Shown here: piece after piece, positions 1 through 8,456 of the stretch
Layout of the letters: each line of letters opens with the position of its first letter
Position numbering within the stretch: position 1 is the stretch's first letter
Source of the DNA: Peptococcaceae bacterium
GTDB taxonomy: Bacteria > Bacillota > Desulfotomaculia > Desulfotomaculales > Desulfocucumaceae
Length of the DNA: 64,000 bases
NCBI GenBank assembly: GCA_023512435.1
Contig: JAILZP010000008.1
Coordinates: forward strand, 1 to 64,000
Direction: 5' to 3'
Made by a program: the position numbers and the translations under genes
Notes under the pieces: generated by a model
Databases searched by the model: none
What the model was told of the DNA's origin: nothing
What the model saw: only the letters and a program-made list of their open reading frames with translations

Positions 1-136
1 ATCCGGTAGTCAGCCTCCGGAAAACGCTCCGGACTGAAAGGTCCTCCCCCCTTCGTGCACTCCGGCAATGAATTTTCGGGGCAGAATAAACCGGGAACAA
101 ACAGTTAATAAACAGTCAGCAGCAGCCAACCAACAA

Positions 137-172
137 CTAACAGCTAATACTAACAGCTAACAGCTAACAGCC
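137..172. repeat. short TAACAGC tandem repeat upstream of the oxidoreductase genes
   Basis: Imperfect copies of the heptamer TAACAGC follow one another just before the Shine-Dalgarno sequence of the next gene. Positions 1-196 otherwise hold no complete gene. A frame open from base 2 to a TGA at 35-37 could be the tail of an upstream gene, possibly the missing alpha subunit, but it is too short to identify. Confidence 0.5.
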
Positions 173-196
173 AGCCCTTTAAGGAGGTAGTGTCAG

Positions 197-1012
197 GTGT
201 CCGCCGACATCATCCAGTACTTCAGGGAAGAAATGCTCCCCCACATCTGGTGCCCGGGCTGCGGGAACGGCATTGTCCTGCGCGACTTCGCCGTGGCCCT
301 GGAAAGGCTGAACCTTCCCCGGGACAAAGTGGTCATCGTGTCCGGCATCGGCTGCTCCTCCAGGGCGGCCACCTACCTGGACTTCGACACCGTGCACACC
401 ACCCACGGCAGGGCCCTGCCCTTCGCCACCGGGATCAAAATGGCCAGGCCCGACCTGAACGTCTTTGTCATTATGGGGGACGGGGACGCCTCCGCAATCG
501 GGGGCAACCACCTGATCCACGCCTGCCGGCGCAACATCGGCCTGACCGCCATCGTCTTCAACAACAGCATCTACGGCATGACCGGGGGACAGTACTCCCC
601 CCTCACCGCCAGGGGCAAAAAGGCCACCACCGCCCCCTACGGCATGTTCGAGCCCTCCTTCGACATCTGCCGCATCGCCGAAGCGGCCGGGGCCACCTAC
701 GTGGGCAGGGCCACCACCTACCACAACCACCTGCTCATCCGCCTCATCGTCGAAGGCGCAAAGAACAAGGGATTTTCCCTGATCGAAGCGGTCACCCACT
801 GCCCCACCTCCTTCGGCCGGCGGAACAAAATGCCCTCCCCCTCCGACATGGTGCGCTGGCAGAAAGAAAACGCCGTCTGGGTGGACAAAGTCCGGGAAGG
901 GCAGGAGCAGTTGGAGGAAGGCCGGTTCACCATCGGAGTGCTGCACAGGCACGAAGCCCCGGAATTCACCGAAGCGTACATGGAGGTGGTCAGACGTGCC
1001 AGCCGGCAGTAG
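197..1012 (+). CDS. korB: 2-oxoacid:ferredoxin oxidoreductase, beta (TPP-binding) subunit
   Basis: This is the thiamine-diphosphate-binding subunit of a 2-oxoacid:ferredoxin oxidoreductase (2-oxoglutarate or branched-chain 2-oxoacid type), which oxidatively decarboxylates a 2-oxoacid to its acyl-CoA and reduces ferredoxin in the cytoplasm. The 271-residue length is typical. WCPGCGNG lies at residues 18-25, and the TPP/Mg motif GDGDASAIGGNH at 94-105 is followed by NNSIYGMTGGQ. The start is GTG, nine bases after AAGGAGG at 181-187. The gamma-subunit gene overlaps its 3' end. The alpha subunit must lie upstream of the window, so the substrate cannot be settled here. Confidence 0.9.
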   Translation: MSADIIQYFREEMLPHIWCPGCGNGIVLRDFAVALERLNLPRDKVVIVSGIGCSSRAATYLDFDTVHTTHGRALPFATGIKMARPDLNVFVIMGDGDASAIGGNHLIHACRRNIGLTAIVFNNSIYGMTGGQYSPLTARGKKATTAPYGMFEPSFDICRIAEAAGATYVGRATTYHNHLLIRLIVEGAKNKGFSLIEAVTHCPTSFGRRNKMPSPSDMVRWQKENAVWVDKVREGQEQLEEGRFTIGVLHRHEAPEFTEAYMEVVRRASRQ

Positions 1013-1601
1013 ACAGAAAACAAAACGGCCCGACCCCGTTCAGGTCCGGCTCTCCGGGTCCGGAGGCCAGGGGCTGATCCTGGCCGGGATCATCCTGGCC
1101 GCGGCCGCCGTCGCAGACGGGTTCCACGTCATCCAGACCCAGTCATACGGTCCCGAAGCCAGGGGAGGATCGTCGGTGGCCGAAGTGATCATCGGGTCCG
1201 ATCCCATCGACTATCCCCACGTCGAACGGGCCGACATCCTCCTGGCCCTGACCCAGCAGGCCTGCGACAAGTACCTGCCCGCCGTTTCCGGACAGGCCTT
1301 GGTCATCCTGGACGCCCACCTGGTGGAAACCGTTCCCGAAACCGGGGCCTCCGTGCTGAGGCTGCCCGTGGTGCACACCGCCAGGAACGGCATCGGCAAG
1401 GAAGTGGTGGCCAACATGGTCGCCCTGGGCGCCTTAAACGCCGCCTCCGGCCTGGTCGCCTGGCCCTCCCTGGAACAGGCGGTCAGGGAAAGGGTGCCCG
1501 CCGGCTTCTTCGACCTTAACCAAAAAGCCCTGGCCGCCGGCCGGGCGCTTGTTCAGGAATTGGGAACCGGGCCCCAGGATTCTCCGTCAGAAATGCCATG
1601 A
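996..1601 (+). CDS. korC: 2-oxoacid:ferredoxin oxidoreductase, gamma subunit
   Basis: This is the gamma subunit that completes the cytoplasmic 2-oxoacid:ferredoxin oxidoreductase. The N-terminus shows the family's glycine-rich signature LSGSGGQGL (residues 19-26), followed by SYGPEARGGSS and the Asp-rich core typical of the POR/KOR gamma fold. The GTG start lies inside the end of the beta-subunit gene, with GGAGGTGG (983-990) ahead of it, so the two are translationally coupled. At 201 residues it is slightly longer than the usual 180-190 because of a charged N-terminal extension. The stop is followed by a short ATTCTGGATTC direct repeat (1607-1636). Confidence 0.9.
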   Translation: MPAGSRQKTKRPDPVQVRLSGSGGQGLILAGIILAAAAVADGFHVIQTQSYGPEARGGSSVAEVIIGSDPIDYPHVERADILLALTQQACDKYLPAVSGQALVILDAHLVETVPETGASVLRLPVVHTARNGIGKEVVANMVALGALNAASGLVAWPSLEQAVRERVPAGFFDLNQKALAAGRALVQELGTGPQDSPSEMP

Positions 1602-1606
1602 ATATT

Positions 1607-1636
1607 CCGGATTCTGGATTCTGAATTCTGGATTCC
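1607..1636. repeat. short direct repeat GGATTCTG/GAATTCTGG
   Basis: Imperfect copies of (G)GATTCTG(A) lie directly after the stop codon of the gamma-subunit gene. They resemble the low-complexity arrays found at other stop codons in this window, though the unit differs. Confidence 0.45.
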
Positions 1637-1669
1637 CGGCCCCATAAACTATCGGAGGAGGTACAATCA

Positions 1670-2425
1670 ATGAAAGACCTGCTGGAAAAATACAGCGGCC
1701 ACCTCGCCGTTGCCGGCGGCCACTCGCCGCTGATCACCGGCGACCAGTCCACCACGGTCCAGGAACAGGTGTACCGGAAGATCCGCCACAACATACTTTC
1801 CGGCGTCTTCGATCCGGGCCAGCGCCTCCTGCCGGACGACCTGGCCGCCGGAATGGCCGTCGACCCCGGGTGTGTCCGGGAGGCCCTGCTCCGCCTGGAA
1901 GGGGAGGGCCTGGTGAATTTCCAGCCCTCCAGGGGCTTCACCGTGGCCAGGTTCACCCTGGACGACCTGAAAGAGATCTACTTCCTGCGCGGCCTGCTGG
2001 AAGGGGCGGCCAGCGAGCTGGCGGCCGGAAACCTCACCGAGAAGGAACTGGACGAACTGGCCTCGCTGTGCCGCAAGATGGAGGAATGCGTGGCCAGCCA
2101 GGACCTGACCGACATGCCCAGGCACAACGCCGCCTTTCACGAGATCATCTACCGCGCGGCCAGGTCCCCCCGCCTCTACAGCATGATCGTCAAGCTGTGG
2201 AACGGCTTCCTTAAGTCGAGCCTGAGCACCCTCACCCTGCGGGCGGAGGAAACGGTGGCCGAGCACAGGGCCATCTACGAGGCCCTGCGCAGCCGCAACC
2301 CCCAAGAAGCCGGGGCGAAAACCCGGGAACACATTGTCAGCGTCCTGGGGGACCTGTCGGAATACTGGAAGGACTGGCTCACCCCGGTGGAGGAGTGGAA
2401 AGCCGACAATGGCCGCATAGAATAA
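1670..2425 (+). CDS. GntR/FCD-family transcriptional regulator
   Basis: This is a DNA-binding regulator of the FadR (FCD) branch of GntR proteins. Residues about 27-92 form the winged helix (QEQVYRKIRHNILSG; DPGCVREALLRLEGEGLV). Residues about 100-240 form the all-helical FCD effector domain with candidate metal-binding histidines in HNAAFHEIIY, EHRAIYEAL and REHI. FCD regulators usually sense carboxylic acids or acyl-CoAs. It lies 68 bp downstream of the oxidoreductase genes in the same direction, behind ATCGGAGGAGG, and may control them. The effector is not visible from sequence. Confidence 0.88.
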   Translation: MKDLLEKYSGHLAVAGGHSPLITGDQSTTVQEQVYRKIRHNILSGVFDPGQRLLPDDLAAGMAVDPGCVREALLRLEGEGLVNFQPSRGFTVARFTLDDLKEIYFLRGLLEGAASELAAGNLTEKELDELASLCRKMEECVASQDLTDMPRHNAAFHEIIYRAARSPRLYSMIVKLWNGFLKSSLSTLTLRAEETVAEHRAIYEALRSRNPQEAGAKTREHIVSVLGDLSEYWKDWLTPVEEWKADNGRIE

Positions 2426-2434
2426 GGGAGAAGC

Positions 2435-2656
2435 TTATAACCTCGATTTTACCGTCAGTTCAAGATTGAACATATTGCCCAGGTCCATGAACAGTTTCCA
2501 GTTCGGCCGGTTCCGGGATTCATCAATCAAATTTTTAATCGCCACCTTAAACTTGTCCGGAAGCTCGGTCCCGCAGGTCGGGCATTGGGGATTGTCAAAA
2601 TTGGCCTCAACAACCTGGTATTTTCCGCTGCATTTTCCGCAACTGATAATAAGCAC
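2435..2656 (-). CDS. small zinc-ribbon protein
   Basis: This is a 73-residue protein of unknown function. The N-terminus has SCGKC and, after about 20 residues, CPTCG, a four-cysteine zinc ribbon of the kind seen in MJ0042-like domains. The remainder is a charged helical tail (IKNLIDESRNRPNWKLFMDLG). A GTG start at 2656 preceded by GGGGGTG is chosen over an ATG at 2683, which has no ribosome-binding site. It ends convergently, 9 bp from the GntR gene. A second zinc-ribbon protein with similar layout lies at 3752-4009. Confidence 0.6.
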   Translation of the reverse strand: MLIISCGKCSGKYQVVEANFDNPQCPTCGTELPDKFKVAIKNLIDESRNRPNWKLFMDLGNMFNLELTVKSRL

Positions 2657-3015
2657 CTGATCACCCCCGGTGTTTTTTTTCATAATTCGACAGAAATGTG
2701 GAAAATCCTGTTATAAAAAAATCCCGGAATGCCGGACGTTAGCTTTCGGGATATAACTATTGAAGGCTATATTTTTTTTGTCGTGCAGGAGTGGGGAGGT
2801 TCCGGGCTTTTCCGGGACTGAATCTTTCCTCTGTAGAGGGCGCCGCAGTACCACCTCATAAGTTCCCGCCGTAATGACTGGCCGAATCTGTCTTCCGGCT
2901 GTTCCCCTCCTGGATTCTTTGCTTTCTTTCCGATCACCGGTGTTCACCCCTTTTCCCCGTTGATTAACGGTTCAATATTAATTCTATTTGGGGATGAGGA
3001 AATATATTCCGGTGA
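2657..3015. other. intergenic region, no supported gene
   Basis: This stretch of about 360 bases is mixed in composition. A minus-strand frame of 78 codons (2711-2947) is open, but its translation is rich in Arg/Lys/Ser with no domain and no good ribosome-binding site, so it is not called. The region probably carries the promoter of the small zinc-ribbon gene. Confidence 0.5.
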
Positions 3016-3540
3016 CTAACTGGCCGACGGTTGCCGCTCCCAGGACATCAGGCCGCCCGTCCTGGCCGGGACGCGTTTCCTGGGGTTAACGGGCATGCTG
3101 TGGGGTTTGAACTCCAGTTCAGTCATGTTCCGGTCGAATTGGCGGCGGCGAATCTGGGATGGGGTGTGGGTAAAGTAGCGAAACAGCCTTTCTCTTTGTT
3201 GCAGCGGGCTCAGAAGAATATCGTCCACGCTGGCGGTGAAGCTTGAGATCACATCGGCTTTGGTGATCACATCGCTGTATACGATAACCGGGCAGCGGTG
3301 GAGATTTTTCAGGGTTCTGACCAGTTTCATCCTGTTCTGCTTGGCGAATTCCAGCGACATCAGGATAAGGCCTGGTTTGTTGTTGACAGTCACAGTGACC
3401 GCCTTGGTCTGGCTGTCCGCTTCCAAAATGTTGAAGCCTTTGTTCCACAGGAGGACTTTTATGGTAATTCTCATGAAGAGGGATTGGTCTATAATCAGTA
3501 TGTTCTTTCCGGACAAACTCCTTTCCCCCCTGATGGCCAA
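3016..3540 (-). CDS. degenerate CheY-like receiver domain protein
   Basis: This 174-residue protein has a recognisable receiver fold over residues about 12-125: KNILIIDQSLFMR, then GLILMSLEF, VIVYSD and DDILLSP. The residues needed for phosphorylation are largely gone. The usual DD pair is a single Asp in IIDQ, the phospho-acceptor Asp position reads Ser (LILMSLEF where LILMDxxMP is normal), and the Lys of the KP motif reads Ser. The C-terminal 50 residues are basic and unrecognised. TTG at 3540 is the longest start; a TTG nearer GGGGGGAAAGGAG is an alternative. It is probably a phosphorylation-independent adaptor. Confidence 0.65.
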   Translation of the reverse strand: MAIRGERSLSGKNILIIDQSLFMRITIKVLLWNKGFNILEADSQTKAVTVTVNNKPGLILMSLEFAKQNRMKLVRTLKNLHRCPVIVYSDVITKADVISSFTASVDDILLSPLQQRERLFRYFTHTPSQIRRRQFDRNMTELEFKPHSMPVNPRKRVPARTGGLMSWERQPSAS

Positions 3541-3707
3541 GCATCCCGGGCTTCTTAGCCGCTGATTGTTTACTGATTTAACTGGTTTTGCCTTATTTCC
3601 CTTACTTATATTTTATAATCGGCCGGGTTTTGGCCAATGGGCCGAAAATATACTTTTTCTTAGGACTTAAGACTCAATTGGTTATTGACCCGCTACAACT
3701 GTTTAGG

Positions 3708-3740
3708 TAAAAAATCCACCCGGCGGGCGGATTTTTTCTT
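3708..3740. terminator. bidirectional intrinsic terminator
   Basis: AAAAAATCCACCC and GGGCGGATTTTTTC form a hairpin flanked by A- and T-runs. It lies just beyond the 3' end of the minus-strand zinc-ribbon gene at 3752 and can act in either direction. Confidence 0.75.
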
Positions 3741-3751
3741 GGGTCCTGCAG

Positions 3752-4009
3752 TCAGTGGCAGCAGTGGTCGTGGGAGTGTTCGTGCTGACCGACCAGATCG
3801 TCGTCCCAAACGAAAATAAGGCATTTCCTTTTGTATTTTTCAATTACGCCCAGGGTTTCCTCCAGTGAGGAAGAGAGAGAACGGATGCCGCCGTAATCCA
3901 TGAGGTTGTAGTTGCAGTTGGGACATTTTATCTCCTGCTTGGCGGCCAGGTTTTCCACCTGGACCCTGAACTGTTCGTTGCAGTTCTGACACTGAAATAT
4001 GACTTTCAT
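3752..4009 (-). CDS. zinc-ribbon protein with His/Cys-rich tail
   Basis: This 85-residue protein has CQNC and CPNC pairs near its N-terminus forming a zinc ribbon, a short helical linker (SSLEETLGVIEKYKR), and a metal-binding-looking tail EHSHDHCCH. The ATG at 4009 (MKVIFQC) is preferred; an in-frame extension to 4030 adds seven residues. The function is unknown. It may be a metal-binding or redox-sensing accessory, but that is only suggested by the tail. It is followed by an intrinsic terminator and appears monocistronic. Confidence 0.65.
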   Translation of the reverse strand: MKVIFQCQNCNEQFRVQVENLAAKQEIKCPNCNYNLMDYGGIRSLSSSLEETLGVIEKYKRKCLIFVWDDDLVGQHEHSHDHCCH

Positions 4010-4106
4010 GCCCTGTCCTCCCTTCCACACTTCTATTCGGCACAGGAAGGCAATTTCCTCTCCGGGGGCCGATTTTCATTTTAATGACGATCATTGCGGC
4101 AAAAAC

Positions 4107-4123
4107 CTGGTATTATATTTGCA
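4107..4123 (+). promoter_or_regulatory. sigma-54 promoter for the acyl-CoA synthetase
   Basis: CTGGTATTATATTTGCA has GG at 4109-4110 and GC at 4121-4122, exactly ten bases apart. A start site near 4134 leaves the GGAGGG at 4157-4162 in the leader, which supports the GTG start at 4171. A small inverted repeat AATGA-CGA-TCATT lies just upstream at 4083-4095. Confidence 0.7.
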
Positions 4124-4170
4124 ATAAATTGTTATGAAATGTTATGAAACAAGGACGGAGGGATGGACAC

Positions 4171-6255
4171 GTGGAAAGCATTTTCGATTATTTTCTGCGG
4201 CCGAAATCGGTGGCTGTCATCGGGGCTTCCACCAGAACGGGACCGGACAGCTTCAACATCCTGGAAGTAATGAGGGCCAAGGGATGCCGGGCGGAGATTT
4301 ATCCCGTCAACCCGAAAACAAAAGAAATACTGGGCTTCAGGGTTTATCCCTCCATCCTGGACATACCGGCGGAGATTGATCTGGCTGTCATTGCCACAGG
4401 CCGGGAGGCAGTTCCGGAGCTGGTCCGCCAGTGTGTGCAAAAACCGGTGAAGGGCATTGTGATCATCACCCAGGGTTTTGCCGATGCCGATGCTGAAGGC
4501 GCAAGGCTGCAGGAAATGATCATGGGCCTGGTTTCGGGCACCGGGGTCAGGGTCATAGGTCCCAACACCCTCGGGGTGGTCAACAACTTTGACAATTTCC
4601 TGACCGCTTTTGTCAACGTTCCGCATAAGGCTTCCCCGGTGGGCCTGGTCTGCCAGTCGGGCATGTTCATTAACGGGCATGCGGAAATATTCGGCGGACT
4701 GGGATACGCAGTGGATATAGGAAACGCCGCGGATATAGGTTTTAACGAGGTGCTGGAGTTTTACGGGCGGGACGGCCGGATCGGGGTGATTGCCTTGCAC
4801 ATGGAGGGCATCCGGGGCGGCCGCCGGTTCATGGAACTGGCGGGGGAAATCGTCAGGAAAAAACCGGTTGTCGTTTATAAAACGGGCCGGACCGAGGAGG
4901 GGGCCCATGCCGCCAGTTCGCACAGCGGTTCCCTGGCCGGGGAGGACCACGTCTACGAGGCGGCATTCAGGCAGGCCGGGGTGATCAGGGCGGAAACCTT
5001 TGACGAGCTGAGGGATTTCAGCAAGACCTTTACCATATATAAAAGCGCTCCAGGCAACCGGGTAGCCGTGGTCACCTTCACCGGCGGCGGGGGCATCGCC
5101 CTGCTGGACGCCATGGAACAGTGCGGACTGGTGCCCGCCAGGCTGAGTCCCTTGACAATGGAAATGATAAAGGAAATCTTCCCCGGCTGGCTGGAGGTGT
5201 CAAACCCCATCGACCTCTGGCCGTCGGTGATGAAGTACGGGTATGAGCGGGTCTATCTTCCGGTTCTCCGGCGGGTGCTGGAGGACCCCGGGGTGGACAT
5301 GGTGGCCTGCATTTCGGTGGCCCACAGCGTTCCCGGGGATGAAGCGGCCTATGTGGAAAAATTCATCCTGGAGGCGGCCCGGATGCACCCGGAGAAACCG
5401 GTGGCCCTGTGGAATTTCGGGTCGGCCAGGAGTTCAATGGCGGCCCACGTGGAGCAGCGGGGACCGGTGGCGGTATATCCCTCCCCGGAGAGGATGGCCA
5501 GGTCCCTGGGCGTTCTTTACCGTTATCACCGGCACATCCTGGAGAGGGGGACGCCCGCCGTTGAAACAGCCGGTCCTGCGACAGCGGTGGTGGCCGGACT
5601 GTGGGAGAAAAGGAGCGCCCTGCTGGGGGAAGAGGCCATGAATATATTGGGCAAGGCGGGAATTCCCACGGTCCGGGGAAAACTGGCCCGCGACCTGGAG
5701 GAAGCCCTCGAGGCAGCCGGTGAAATAGGCTTCCCGGTGGCCTTGAAAGCGGTGGCCCCGGAGATAATTCACAAGACCGAAGCGGGTGGGATCAGGCTCG
5801 ACATAAGGGACCCGGAGGGCCTGGAGAACGCCTGGCGGTCCATGATGGCCGAGGTCGGGCGAAAGGTCCCGGGGGCCAGGGTGGACGGTGTGCTGGTCCA
5901 GAAATACGCCGCCGGCGGTATCGAGCTCATACTGGGGTCCAAAAGGGACCGGGAATTCGGGCAGGTGCTGGTTTTCGGCCTGGGCGGAATATACGCCGAG
6001 GTGCTGAAGGATGTCGCCTTTCGCATTGCCCCGGTTTCCAGGGCTGAGGCTCTGGAGATGGTGAGGGAGACCCGGGCCTACAGGATTTTGACCGGCGCCC
6101 GGGGCCAGGAACCGGCTGACATGGAGGCCCTGCTGCGGACCATCGTTGCCCTGTCGGAACTGGCGGCCTCCAACCCGGAAATAAACGAAATCGACATCAA
6201 CCCGCTGCTGGCCACGCCAGGGGGGGTTGTGGCCCTGGACGCCCGGATCATATAA
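4171..6255 (+). CDS. ADP-forming acyl-CoA synthetase (fused alpha-beta)
   Basis: This is an NDP-forming acetyl/acyl-CoA synthetase that interconverts acyl-CoA + ADP + phosphate and acid + CoA + ATP, giving substrate-level ATP. The single chain holds a CoA-binding Rossmann domain (residues 1-130, RPKSVAVIGAS), two flavodoxin-like ligase domains with the phospho-histidine in SSHSGSLAG (His251), and a C-terminal ATP-grasp domain (about 470-694). GTG at 4171 follows GGAGGG with good spacing; an ATG at 4144 adds nine residues but would put the ribosome-binding site inside the gene. It stands alone behind a sigma-54 promoter. Substrate specificity is not evident from sequence. Confidence 0.9.
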   Translation: MESIFDYFLRPKSVAVIGASTRTGPDSFNILEVMRAKGCRAEIYPVNPKTKEILGFRVYPSILDIPAEIDLAVIATGREAVPELVRQCVQKPVKGIVIITQGFADADAEGARLQEMIMGLVSGTGVRVIGPNTLGVVNNFDNFLTAFVNVPHKASPVGLVCQSGMFINGHAEIFGGLGYAVDIGNAADIGFNEVLEFYGRDGRIGVIALHMEGIRGGRRFMELAGEIVRKKPVVVYKTGRTEEGAHAASSHSGSLAGEDHVYEAAFRQAGVIRAETFDELRDFSKTFTIYKSAPGNRVAVVTFTGGGGIALLDAMEQCGLVPARLSPLTMEMIKEIFPGWLEVSNPIDLWPSVMKYGYERVYLPVLRRVLEDPGVDMVACISVAHSVPGDEAAYVEKFILEAARMHPEKPVALWNFGSARSSMAAHVEQRGPVAVYPSPERMARSLGVLYRYHRHILERGTPAVETAGPATAVVAGLWEKRSALLGEEAMNILGKAGIPTVRGKLARDLEEALEAAGEIGFPVALKAVAPEIIHKTEAGGIRLDIRDPEGLENAWRSMMAEVGRKVPGARVDGVLVQKYAAGGIELILGSKRDREFGQVLVFGLGGIYAEVLKDVAFRIAPVSRAEALEMVRETRAYRILTGARGQEPADMEALLRTIVALSELAASNPEINEIDINPLLATPGGVVALDARII

Positions 6256-6373
6256 TAAGGCAGCGGCACGTGGAATACGGGCTGGCACAGGCAATTGGAG
6301 ATTTGTGCCGGGGTGCGTTTGGCATGGAGAAAAGAAAAGGGAGCTGGTGATTTGATTCGGGAGGTTTTCAAAG

Positions 6374-6391
6374 TGTAATTTTGAAATTACA
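6374..6391. promoter_or_regulatory. perfect inverted repeat at the edge of the A+T-rich island
   Basis: TGTAATTT-TG-AAATTACA is a perfect 8+2+8 palindrome where base composition shifts from G+C-rich to A+T-rich. It overlaps a candidate promoter TTGAAA (6381-6386) / TATTCA (6404-6409) with 17-bp spacing. It could be an operator for the radical SAM gene or the scar of an insertion boundary. Confidence 0.5.
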
Positions 6392-6394
6392 TTA

Positions 6395-6535
6395 ATGAGG
6401 AAGTATTCATGTCACAAAATAACTTTTTTAGGCATATATGGTTTACAGGCACTATACAAAACATTAAAATATGTTGAGAAACTAAAAGACTCTTCATGGA
6501 GTGGTATTCTCGACCCGGTGGAATTAAAACCATAA
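6395..6535 (+). CDS. candidate 46-residue peptide upstream of the radical SAM gene
   Basis: An ATG-initiated frame of 46 codons ends 31 bp before the radical SAM start. The product begins MRKYSCHK, is lysine-, leucine- and tyrosine-rich in the middle, and ends with DSSWSGILDPVELKP. There is no clear ribosome-binding site. An overlapping 22-codon frame from 6409 has a better one (AGGAAG), and a promoter candidate would start transcription inside this frame. It is listed because position and size fit a modified-peptide precursor, but it may be non-coding leader or a gene remnant. Confidence 0.25.
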   Translation: MRKYSCHKITFLGIYGLQALYKTLKYVEKLKDSSWSGILDPVELKP

Positions 6536-6566
6536 GCATTGTTTTAATAACAGAGGATGTCTTATA

Positions 6567-8456
6567 ATGAGCAGTTCTTTTCATAACTATGACTTTTTAT
6601 TGCTTAATGTGCCATTAATCAGGCCGGCATGGCCGGTTCCGGCTTTTAGCAGGATATTGCCCAGGTTAAAATCAGAAGGTTTTGTGGGGGATTGGTGGGA
6701 CGAGAATGTAAAATTTTTTAGGTTTTATTATTCTGAAGAGAAACTCATATGGGCTTATCAGGTTGTTAAAGAAAGATTATCTTGCACTGATAATGTAGAT
6801 ACGGCAAAACATTTAATAAAAATTTTGGAGAAGCCCATAGATTTAATTGTGGAAAGTATAAAGCAGATATCAAGAGAAGAGATATTTTGCGATTTAAAGA
6901 GGTATAGGGAAGTTTTTTATAATGTTTTCTACGTTGCCTCTCAATTATTATCATATGCTTATGATATAATTTTTGACTGTAATCAGTTAATTTATAGATC
7001 GCCTATTAACCTTAAAGGTTATAACTTTCATAAAGCCAATGACGTAATCAAATTGGTAAACGGTGATTCAAAAAATATAAGCTATAATTTTTTTAAAGAG
7101 ATCACCTTGCCTGAAATACTGCAAGTGATGCCGAGGGTGATTGGGATTTCAATAAGTTCAGCATTTGAACTTGTTCCAGCCTTTACCCTGGCAAAACTTA
7201 TAAAGGAAGAAGTGGGCAACAAAGTTCACCTTGTTATGGGGGGCAACTTTTTGTCAAGAATTGAACATAGGTTTAGAAATACTGAAAGAGAAAAAGAAAA
7301 ATATATTGAATTCTGGAACTGGATGGATTCATATGTTATTTCAAAGGGAGATTTGGCCCTGGCAAAATTGATAAAAGCAGTCTTGTGTAAAGAGGGACTT
7401 GATTCTGTTCCAAATCTTGTTTATAAATTGCCGGATACTATCAGGGAAACCACATTCCAGTACGGGCCAGGTATTAATGAGCTTCCCCATACAGATTATG
7501 GGAGTATTCTGGACAATAAACATCTTTATTTTGTGCCTCCAAAGTTTCTGACTATTCCAATTTATGCGTCGATTGGTTGCTCTTATGCAAAATGTACTTT
7601 CTGTGCAATCGATAAAATGTCAGGAAATTATCATGCTAATTTGAGAGTAAAAAATAAAAATGGCGTGAAAGTTTTGGTTGGGAATGAGGAAGAGTTTGAT
7701 TTCTATAGAAAGCCTGAAAAAGTATATGATGAAATAGTTGCATTGAAGAAAAAACATAATATTAATTTTTTTTCGTTTAATGATGAGACAGCAGATATTG
7801 ATTTTCTTCTTGATTTTTGTGATGAAGTTATTAAAAATAAAGAAGAGATTTATTGGCAGGCTTTTGTAAGACTGGAAAATAAGTTGGCCAAGCCGGAAGT
7901 TTGTGAAAAATTATATTTTGGCGGGTGCCGGTTGGTAAGAGTTGGTTTCGAATACTTTTCCCAAGAGAAGCTTAACGCGGTGAAGAAGGGATATTCTTTA
8001 AAGAAGCAGTATGACATAGTAAAAAATCTTAATAGTGCAGGAATATGGGTACATGCTTATTTTATGTTAAGCGGAGAAGATGATTTTCAACAGATCATGT
8101 CTTTTATTAATAATAATGATTACTTTGCCTTATTGCATTCACTTGAATTCTTCTCATTTGTTAAAGACAGACATTCCCTCGATATATTAGAAGGCTTGAA
8201 GTCAGGTAAATATAAGCATGAAGATGTCGACAGCCAATTTCCAGAATTTCGAATATGGTGCGATGAAAATATAAAAGCAAGAGAATTAGTTGTTGAAATT
8301 GACCAATTTTCCAGAAAGAACTTTCCTGTTTATAGTTTGGTATGTGAGCCATGTGAAGTGGCATATTTTGCACCTTTAAATTATATTCATGGATTGACTA
8401 AAATAATTGAAGAATCTAAAAAAATTATGAGAGGTGAGTGCATTAATGATAAATGA
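6567..8456 (+). CDS. B12-binding-like radical SAM protein
   Basis: This 629-residue enzyme binds a [4Fe-4S] cluster and S-adenosylmethionine. The cluster motif is C338-SYAK-C343-TF-C346, a CX4CX2C spacing instead of the usual CX3CX2C, as in some cobalamin-type radical SAM proteins. The N-terminal half (about 1-300) resembles a B12-binding region (IGISISSAFELVPAFTLAK; LVMGGNF). Residues 330-560 are the radical SAM barrel (FSFNDET; VRVGFEYFS). It resembles enzymes that modify peptides or lipids, but the substrate is unknown. The gene is strikingly A+T-rich relative to its neighbours, suggesting transfer. Its stop overlaps the next gene's start (ATG at 8446), so the two are coupled. Confidence 0.85.
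   Translation: MSSSFHNYDFLLLNVPLIRPAWPVPAFSRILPRLKSEGFVGDWWDENVKFFRFYYSEEKLIWAYQVVKERLSCTDNVDTAKHLIKILEKPIDLIVESIKQISREEIFCDLKRYREVFYNVFYVASQLLSYAYDIIFDCNQLIYRSPINLKGYNFHKANDVIKLVNGDSKNISYNFFKEITLPEILQVMPRVIGISISSAFELVPAFTLAKLIKEEVGNKVHLVMGGNFLSRIEHRFRNTEREKEKYIEFWNWMDSYVISKGDLALAKLIKAVLCKEGLDSVPNLVYKLPDTIRETTFQYGPGINELPHTDYGSILDNKHLYFVPPKFLTIPIYASIGCSYAKCTFCAIDKMSGNYHANLRVKNKNGVKVLVGNEEEFDFYRKPEKVYDEIVALKKKHNINFFSFNDETADIDFLLDFCDEVIKNKEEIYWQAFVRLENKLAKPEVCEKLYFGGCRLVRVGFEYFSQEKLNAVKKGYSLKKQYDIVKNLNSAGIWVHAYFMLSGEDDFQQIMSFINNNDYFALLHSLEFFSFVKDRHSLDILEGLKSGKYKHEDVDSQFPEFRIWCDENIKARELVVEIDQFSRKNFPVYSLVCEPCEVAYFAPLNYIHGLTKIIEESKKIMRGECINDK

Noticed and set aside
2711-2947. 78-codon minus-strand open frame
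   Set aside because: No recognisable domain, biased composition and no good ribosome-binding site.
6282-6298. CTGGCACAGGCAATTGG as a sigma-54 promoter for the radical SAM gene
   Set aside because: The ten-base spacing from GG ends at TG, not GC, so the -12 element is missing.
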